DNA of 64,000 nucleotides, from the NCBI GenBank assembly GCA_000818945.1, contig KN805405.1, positions 88,926 to 152,925 on the forward strand. Direction: 5' to 3'. The translations under genes and the position numbers were made by a program. Source of the stretch: Schizochytrium sp. CCTCC M209059 (Eukaryota; Sar; Bigyra; Thraustochytrida; Thraustochytriidae). Positions 58,207 to 64,000 of the stretch are shown here, in pieces. Under the pieces are notes generated by a model. It saw nothing but the letters and a program-made list of their open reading frames with translations, ran no database searches and was not told the origin of the DNA. Numbering within the stretch: the stretch's first letter is position 1; the number at the start of each line of letters is the position of its first letter.

Positions 58207-60117
58207 TAACGTCGAGCGTCTATTTCTCCGCCTGCTTTGACTCACTCTGCTCACTTCACTTCACTTCACTTCACTTCACTGCCTGACTGACTGACTGAAC
58301 GGAGCCAAAGACCTCCTTGCGCGTTTTGCCAGGCAGGTCGAAAGAGCAAGAAAGAGCTCGCAACACCAATCAACCCAAGGAACATCAATCAATCAACCTT
58401 TCCGCTCCTTGTCCACTCTCGATATTCCAAAGAGCTCGCGATCACAGTATCCACAGACCTCCCCGCTCTCCTCCGCCTCTCCCTTCTCCTCTTCCTCCTC
58501 CTCCTCCCCCGGGGCTCGCGCGTCCGCCGCGTCTGCTCTGGCCCTGCGCCAAATGCGCTTTGCCTCCTCTCTCTCCATCGACGACGCCAACTTGAAGGGA
58601 AAAAAGCTAAAAACCGCCTTATCAATAGGGCTCTTTAAAGGCCCATACTTCGGTTTCAGGCACACCGTTTCGTAACGATATTTTGATGCTGCTTTCCTTC
58701 CCCGCTGTTCTCCCTCTCACTCAAAACTTTGACTTGCTCTTTGCGAATACTCAACATTCCCTGGTTTTGAAAATACCGACTTTGATTTGAAATTTACTCA
58801 TTTCACCCTCGCTTTCCGTTTATTTCCTACCGAGACGGAAAGTAGACAAACAGAGCGACTGAATAAAGAAGGAAAAACCTTCTCCACAGCAAGGCCAGTC
58901 TCCCTACAGCGGGGGCAGGCCGGGCCTCCTCCGACTCTCTCCGCAGACTTCGGATGGACTTGGTGTGGGAGGCTGCAGCCTCTTTGATTAAGCGCCCAAG
59001 GGGTGGCTAGCCTTCCCACCCTCCCCTCATGGCGCGCGCGCAGACGAGACTGTGGAGCTGTGGGCACGGCGGCGCGGTGACCGTTGGTGGCGAAGGCGCC
59101 TTTGGTCTTCGCTATTCCTGACTTGCGAAACGAGTATAGTCCAGTGTGCGGCGCGCAGGGTCTGTATTTATACTACGCAACTACCCTTGCCGGCGACCGC
59201 GTCCGTTTATACTTTGATTGCTCCCACACCGGCCTCCCTGCACGTTCTGCAGATTCGCCCCCCCCTGCTGCCCGCCGCACCCACTGTCTCTTTGCGCGTG
59301 CAGTGCGCTTCCAAGGACGCCCGTCCCCGCCACTTCCCGCACCGCGACGACGGCCGCGCCGCTTCCAGCCCTTGCGCGCAGCCATTTCGCACTTACCGCC
59401 GGGCCATTATCCTGTTGCGCGCCGCCATATCGACTTTGCCAGACCTGCGGGGCGCGCGCCTCCACACTTGGAAGAGAAACCGCCCCCCCCCCCCCGTGCG
59501 CGGGCGGCCACGGCAGCTAGCTCTCTCTCTCTCCCTCTCTCTCTCTCCCTCTCTCTCTCTCGCGCGCGCCTTGAAAGCACCGCGCCTCGAAACCTCGAAC
59601 GGCGACTCCGTGGCGTGCGAGCGAGCGAGCGAACGAGCGAACGAACGAGCGAGCGGTCGGGCGGGTGGACGACCACGCGCCGCGGCAGTCGCGTCTCTGT
59701 CTGTCTGTCTGTCTATCTGAGCGCGCACGGAGGAGCGCGAGCCGACTTGGTTTTTGATACTTGAACTCTCCAGCCATCGCGCCGTCGTCGCCGCTCCTGC
59801 TGCGCGACGCCGCACCTGTGCTGCATCCGCGCGCGTAGCGCCTTCCCCTCCGCCCTCCCCTTTGCGCGCGGCCGGTCAGGCAAGCAAGTAACCAAGCAGC
59901 CAGCCAGCCAACAAGCCAATTGGTCGGTCGGTCGGTCGGTCGGCCGTCCATCTCTCGTCCGGCGCGACTCCGTCTCGTCGAGCGAGTGATAGCCCGACTC
60001 CATACGCTTAAGCGCGCACGCGGTCGCCTCGCTCCCGCGCTGCTCATCCATTCGTTCTCTCTTTCTTCGCCCTCGTCTGCGTACCCGCGCGCCGTCCCCG
60101 ATTCCTCGACGCCCATA
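58207..60117. other. Divergent intergenic region, hAT-like gene / phosphatase
   Basis: About 1.9 kb. Next to the hAT-like start are TCACT pentamers (about 58249-58280) and CTGA units (58283-58298). A 61-codon minus-strand ATG frame (58578 to 58393) is Glu-rich with one CxxC pair and is only a weak gene candidate. Further right come CTCT runs (59521-59563), GAGC/GAAC units (59616-59655), TCTG units (about 59697-59715), GTCG units (59924-59944) and a run of 12 C near 59488. TATA-like TATTTATACT and TTTATACT lie near 59165 and 59205. Confidence 0.45.
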
Positions 60118-61818
60118 ATGGGCGGGGGTGCCGGCGAGGCGCCTTGCCTTGCGCGCAGCATCTCCGTGGACACGCTCCCCGAGACGCCGCGCTCCGCCGA
60201 GTCCCTGGCCACTCGTAAGGATGACTGCGAGAGCCCAGCCTCGCCGCGGACCCCGAAAACGCCCCCTGGCCTCACCACAACTACGACCACGACGACAACA
60301 ACTACTCTTGTTGACTTGAGGTCCTCCACCTCAGTCCTGCGAAGGCGTCTCCGTCTCGGCGGCATTCGCGAGAACGTCGTCGCGCCCCTCGTCGCAGCGA
60401 AAATGCGCGACGAAAGCCTCCACGAAAAGGATGGCCGCGACGAAGACGACGACGATGACGACGATGACAGCGACGTTGACGGCGACCTCGTCGATAACGC
60501 CGACGACGAGGAAGACGTGGAGGATGACAAGGAAGACTGCTACAGCACGAGTCGCCGCGAGCGTGCAGGCTCGGCGCATGCCTCGTTCCCAGCCTCGCCC
60601 GAGGCCGGCGAAAGCGTAAGTGGAATTCCTGGCTGCATTGGCCCTGCGCCGCCCCTCTCCCCGAGTGACTCGGACCAAAAGCGGCCTTGCGTCCTCTCCG
60701 TTGAGGACGAGATCGGCATCGAGGCCCTTTTGGATTTTAGCTCGGCCCTGCCGTCGCGCCTTCCCGAAGTAAGTGCCGTCGAGCGCGATCGCAAAGCGTA
60801 TGCAGGCCCTACGGATGAGTCGAATTGGGTCATTCCTGGCCGCCTCATGGTCGGCGCGTATCCGGCCGAGGCCGATGACCAGGCCCACGATGCCCTCTTG
60901 AACGCTATTCTCGAATGTGGCGTGACCACCTTTGTCTGCCTCCAAGCAGAATATAACCACTACGCCCCGGCCACCGCGCCGATCCGCCCTTACATCCGCG
61001 ATGCCTTCCGGCTCTGCCAGATGCGCGAGCGGGGAGCCTGTCAAAAGAGTCCCAACGAAGTTTGCGCAGCGTCCAAACTGGGCTTTCTTCACCTTCCCAT
61101 TGTGGACTGCAAGGTGACGGGCGATGAAGTCGTGAGGGCCTTGGCAGAGGCTCTTTGCTGGCGTCTTGTATCCGGCGAGGTCATCTACCTGCATTGCTGG
61201 GGTGGCCACGGTCGCACGGGGACGCTTGTTGCGGTGATGCTCGGCATGCTGTATAAAATTTCCAAGTCCGAGGCCCTCAAGCGAACCCAGCTCTACCATG
61301 ATTGCAGATCGTGCCCGCTCCAGGTGCAGTCCCCGCAGACCTTTTCGCAGCGTATGCAGGTGTTGCGCATCCTCGACAGTGTTCGAGGCCGACCTTCCAT
61401 TCTCGAACAACATCTTGCCAGCCCGTTCGCGAGTCGAGACATGGGTCAGGTCTTCCAACTGCCCGTCGCGCCCACCAGCGCAGCGGCTTTGCGGGCCAAA
61501 CGTCCTCTTGAAATCGAGCCTTTGCCCGTGTCCTCGATGCGCGACACGGATGTCTCGAGCCCGCTGGTCGCCAACGGAATGGATCGCGCTGGACGCACTA
61601 CCACGGACATGTGCAAGCGTCGCAAGCTCGGTCCTCTTTCGCGACCTCGCTCGCTCAAACCGCCGCCCATGTCCTCTGGATACTTTCAGCCTGCCAACGT
61701 CGTGGCTGGGTCGACTCCGCTGCGTAGCGGAGCGAGTGAGCCGGCGGCGGTAACTTCGAACACTGCTGTCGGCACGCCCGGCACTGCCCGGAAGCGGAAT
61801 TTGCACCTTGTGCGTTGA
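60118..61818 (+). CDS. Cysteine-based protein phosphatase (dual-specificity-like, HCWGGHGRTG)
   Basis: Predicted 566-residue phosphatase, ATG at 60118 (MGGGAGEAP). The N-terminal ~230 residues are disordered, with a poly-Thr run (nt ~60278-60308) and a long Asp/Glu tract (nt ~60440-60540). The catalytic domain starts at SNWVIPGRLMVGAYPAE (nt ~60823) and contains GVTTFVCLQAEY, FLHLPIVDCKVTGDEV (likely general-acid Asp) and the P-loop HCWGGHGRTG with catalytic Cys360 and Arg366. SNWVIPGRxxxGAYP plus HCWGGHGRTG marks a phosphatase family common in protists and related to dual-specificity and PTP-like enzymes. The C-terminal ~150 residues are disordered and basic, with KRRKLG resembling a nuclear signal. 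Substrate unknown. Confidence 0.88.
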   Translation: MGGGAGEAPCLARSISVDTLPETPRSAESLATRKDDCESPASPRTPKTPPGLTTTTTTTTTTTLVDLRSSTSVLRRRLRLGGIRENVVAPLVAAKMRDESLHEKDGRDEDDDDDDDDSDVDGDLVDNADDEEDVEDDKEDCYSTSRRERAGSAHASFPASPEAGESVSGIPGCIGPAPPLSPSDSDQKRPCVLSVEDEIGIEALLDFSSALPSRLPEVSAVERDRKAYAGPTDESNWVIPGRLMVGAYPAEADDQAHDALLNAILECGVTTFVCLQAEYNHYAPATAPIRPYIRDAFRLCQMRERGACQKSPNEVCAASKLGFLHLPIVDCKVTGDEVVRALAEALCWRLVSGEVIYLHCWGGHGRTGTLVAVMLGMLYKISKSEALKRTQLYHDCRSCPLQVQSPQTFSQRMQVLRILDSVRGRPSILEQHLASPFASRDMGQVFQLPVAPTSAAALRAKRPLEIEPLPVSSMRDTDVSSPLVANGMDRAGRTTTDMCKRRKLGPLSRPRSLKPPPMSSGYFQPANVVAGSTPLRSGASEPAAVTSNTAVGTPGTARKRNLHLVR

Positions 61819-62304
61819 CGTGGCGAGGGGCTGGCTCGTGTTGGTGGCGCGTGACACCACTCGCCACTGTTTTTCTCCTCTCTTCTTCTTCTTTTTTTTA
61901 CCACCAGTGGAGCTGACAACGTGCGTGTCGGGATATCCGGCACGAGTGATGAACTGGGCATGACTGACCCAACCTATGTTACGCCCTACGGACCGCACGC
62001 GGCTCACCTATCCACCTACTCTCTTCTTTTTTTATATATACCGTTTCACGCAAAGAGCGAGGCTCAAGACCTTACTCTCGACGTGCCTCTGCGCATGTGT
62101 TTTTGGCAATCACTGGGCTCGAGACGGTGCGCGCCCCGCGCTGTTTCCCTTTTTCTTCTCGAATGCCCGCCCGTAATTTCTCTATGTATGACATGACAAA
62201 TCTGAATTCGTACCTGACGTGAATGTTTTTGCTTGCTCACTTGTTCCTTTCTTTTCTAAGCGCTGCGTCAGTTGATTGTTCTCGCCTGGGAGTAGTATGG
62301 CAAT
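61819..62304. other. Intergenic region between convergent phosphatase and cytochrome b561 genes
   Basis: About 486 bp of 3' flank with pyrimidine runs (about 61873-61900, 62025-62040) and a TATATATA-like stretch near 62032-62041. No gene was recognised. Confidence 0.4.
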
Positions 62305-62889
62305 CTACACGAGTACCATGGGCGTTGCCACGATGAGCGGCACAGCAACGATCGCCTGTATCCAAAGATTAGACTGCATCGTTTGAAAACCTGTAAAACA
62401 TGCGAGCCAGCTCAGGGCGAGAATGATGCGGCCTGTCCAACGATGTACGAAGCGAAAGGACTGATTCGTCTTCGCTTTACCAAAGTCCGGGTGAATCGTG
62501 GCGTTAAGAGGGGGAATGCTCGCCGACCAACCGAAGAGCGACATGAGGCCAATCCACGCATGCCAGGACAAAAAGTGCTCCTTCCGCGCCATCTCCTTGT
62601 TCGTGTAAATCACATAGAATCCGAACCACAGAAGAGCCGTCCCGCCCGTGAGCAGCTTGGCGTGTGTGCGTGTATTTTCAAGGCCGCCAATCTTTTTCAG
62701 CAAGGTGCCCAGGGTCGCGATCACGAAGCACACCACCGACATGATGAGCGGGTGCCAGCTAAACCATGTCCACGACCCGGGAAGCATCGCGCTGTACGCG
62801 CCGACGCCGACGCCAAACGCCACGCACGGCCACTTGATCCGCGCATACACGGCTTCCTTGGCGTCCTTGCTCTTGGCGTCGCTCCCCAT
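62305..62889 (-). CDS. Cytochrome b561-domain membrane protein (CYB561D2-like)
   Basis: Predicted 194-residue integral membrane protein with about five to six hydrophobic helices. Cytochromes b561 carry electrons across membranes using two haems, usually from ascorbate to ferric iron or monodehydroascorbate. The four expected haem-ligand histidines are visible: His46 (SWHPLIM), His76 (THAKLL), His110 (SWHAWIGL) and His149 (FVHRWTGR). Size and spacing match the short CYB561D1/D2 type. The start is the ATG at 62889 (MGSDAKSK); the open frame upstream to 63144 is GC-rich leader without ATG. The position-2 Gly could invite myristoylation, but the following residues are not a good match. Confidence 0.92.
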   Translation of the reverse strand: MGSDAKSKDAKEAVYARIKWPCVAFGVGVGAYSAMLPGSWTWFSWHPLIMSVVCFVIATLGTLLKKIGGLENTRTHAKLLTGGTALLWFGFYVIYTNKEMARKEHFLSWHAWIGLMSLFGWSASIPPLNATIHPDFGKAKTNQSFRFVHRWTGRIILALSWLACFTGFQTMQSNLWIQAIVAVPLIVATPMVLV

Positions 62890-63465
62890 CTTGGACAGGA
62901 CAAATTGATCCGATCCAAACCAAGCCGCTCCACCTCGACCTCGCTCTCGGTCTCGCCGCTCCGAGAGAGCGAGGGGGATGCACGCTCGCTCGCTCGCTCG
63001 CTCGCTCGTCTGTGCTTCAGCGCGGCTGGGCCCCGGGCGCGCGAGCAAGCCTAGCCTCCTCGCCGAGGGTGTTTGTTTGCTTTCGTAGTCGTTGTGGCTT
63101 TGCTGCGCTGGCGGAGAGAGAGAGAGCACAAGCCGAGAGAACACATCTTCATGGACCGGCCCGGCGAGCCTCCGCGGCTCTCGCTCAACACGCTCGCTCG
63201 TGCGCTCAAGGGCCGAGCGCTGCGCCGCGCCTCGCGGGCATCTTTGCTCGCTCGCCGGCTAGCTTGCAGGTTTGCGGCGGTCGTTCGCTGGTGCCGCAGA
63301 AGGGACGCGCGGGCGGCAACGAATTCCAATGACGGCTGTCTCGATCTCGTCTCTCGCTTCTTTCATCTCCTTTCTTTCACTTCACCTCTTCCGCAGCGGC
63401 GCTTCGTGCACCGAGCTCGCCGGCGAGCTCGCAGCGGTGGCAACTCGCGACCACGCTGGCCTCGG

Positions 63466-63487
63466 ACGCGTGAACGCGTTCACGCGT
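63466..63487. repeat. 22-bp perfect palindrome
   Basis: The sequence is its own reverse complement over 22 bases, centred on AACGCGTT, with ACGCGT (MluI-type) at both ends. A CGCACGTGCG palindrome follows about 10 bp downstream. Confidence 0.9.
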
Positions 63488-63711
63488 TCAAGCACGCACG
63501 TGCGCAAGTATACGTTCGAACGGAGAATGCAGAAAGAAGCCTTCGCAATGCTCGGGTCTTGGCTTTTTTTGTTCTTCTTTACTTTTACTTTACCTTTGGC
63601 TTATTGCAAAGGGAGGAGATTTCGCGGATGATTCGGCTCCAGATCATCACGTTGATCGATTCTCCCTCTCCCGTCGAGGTTGGGCCACGATGGATTCCGA
63701 GAGTCCATACG

Positions 63712-63832
63712 TCAGGCCTCGGCGGCGAGGAAGGGCTTGAAGAATGCATGTCTGGGCTCAATGGTGTCGCTCATGCGATGGCTTTGGTCAGCCAGGCCGG
63801 ATTGGTAATCTTCATTGCGCGCGATCTGTACT
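63712..63832 (-). CDS. Possible 3'-terminal exon of a gene entering from beyond the right edge
   Basis: On the minus strand the sequence GTACAG at about 63838-63833 could be a 3' splice site, followed by an open frame (IARNEDYQSGLADQ ... HAFFKPFLAAEA, stop at 63712). A GTATAA at about 63920 could be the matching 5' splice site. Amino-acid balance is more natural than in the surrounding artefact frames. No family was recognised. It may equally be noncoding. Confidence 0.25.
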
Positions 63833-64000
63833 AGCCAGGTGAGCGCGCACGGGACGAAGGCCTGCAAATTGATGACGCGCAGAGTCACAGTTGTACACAT
63901 CGGAGGGCATTATACTTTCTTCAAAGTTGCTGTTGGTCGTGACGGTAGCAGACGCAGATGCATCGGGCCGTTGGCAATGCCTGGATTATTTATTTCTTCT

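Larger units (their letters stand above)
62890..64000. other. Right-end flank with GCTC repeat, palindrome and a candidate terminal exon
   Basis: The region upstream of the b561 gene has a GCTC tract (62985-63008), a 22-bp perfect palindrome (63466-63487) and GC-rich sequence. A minus-strand open stretch from about 63832 to 63712 could be the last exon of a gene entering from the right edge. Nothing else is supported. Confidence 0.4.

Noticed and set aside
59052..59815. Overlapping plus and minus frames upstream of the phosphatase
   Set aside because: Arg/Ser/Leu-rich translations through CT and GAGC repeats; frames on both strands mirror each other.
63073..63834. 253-codon plus-strand frame at the right end
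   Set aside because: Arg/Ala-rich in its first half with no domain; more likely GC-driven readthrough.

Overview
This window is nuclear DNA of a protist, most likely a stramenopile of the thraustochytrid (labyrinthulomycete) type. That placement is inference. It rests on high GC content, long genes that read through without visible introns, many GC-rich tetranucleotide microsatellites in 5' flanks, and a 'WRKY19-like' tandem C-x4-C-x10-C-x2-H protein of the kind common in stramenopiles. No bacterial operons, CRISPR arrays, rRNA or tRNA genes were seen.

Layout, left to right: a nuclear-type tandem zinc-finger protein (+); a USP deubiquitinase (-); a very large Nup214/Nup159-like FG nucleoporin (-), divergent from the small-subunit processome protein UTP21/WDR36 (+). 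Next come a Ste20/GCK-like kinase (-) divergent from a NIMA-related kinase (+), and a 1926-residue ARF-GEF (-) divergent from methylenetetrahydrofolate reductase (+). After a sequencing gap in a poly-C run there is an ankyrin protein (+), a divergent histone H2B/H2A pair, a quinone-oxidoreductase-like MDR enzyme (-) and an unidentified coiled-coil protein (-). A gene-poor, repeat-rich stretch of about 4.2 kb follows. The last part holds THOC2 (+), the ARF-like GTPase ARFRP1 (-), a domesticated hAT-transposase-like BED zinc-finger protein (-), a cysteine phosphatase (+) and a small cytochrome b561 protein (-).

The genes are mostly unlinked housekeeping functions: nuclear transport and mRNA export (Nup214-like, THOC2), ribosome biogenesis (UTP21), chromatin (H2A/H2B), signalling (two kinases, one phosphatase, one USP) and Golgi ARF biology (ARF-GEF, ARFRP1). 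Most neighbours are divergent or convergent, so shared bidirectional promoters are likely. Two of these show candidate regulatory sites: three E2F-like sites between H2B and H2A, and regularly spaced CACTTG motifs between the nucleoporin and UTP21.

The two most unusual items are the ARF-GEF and the hAT-like protein. The ARF-GEF combines MABP, HUS, Sec7, HDS1-like, PH and a C-terminal acyl-CoA-binding domain in one chain, which would link membrane and acyl-CoA sensing to ARF activation. The hAT-like protein keeps the hAT fold signatures from BED finger to C-terminal dimerisation region but has lost the catalytic residues.
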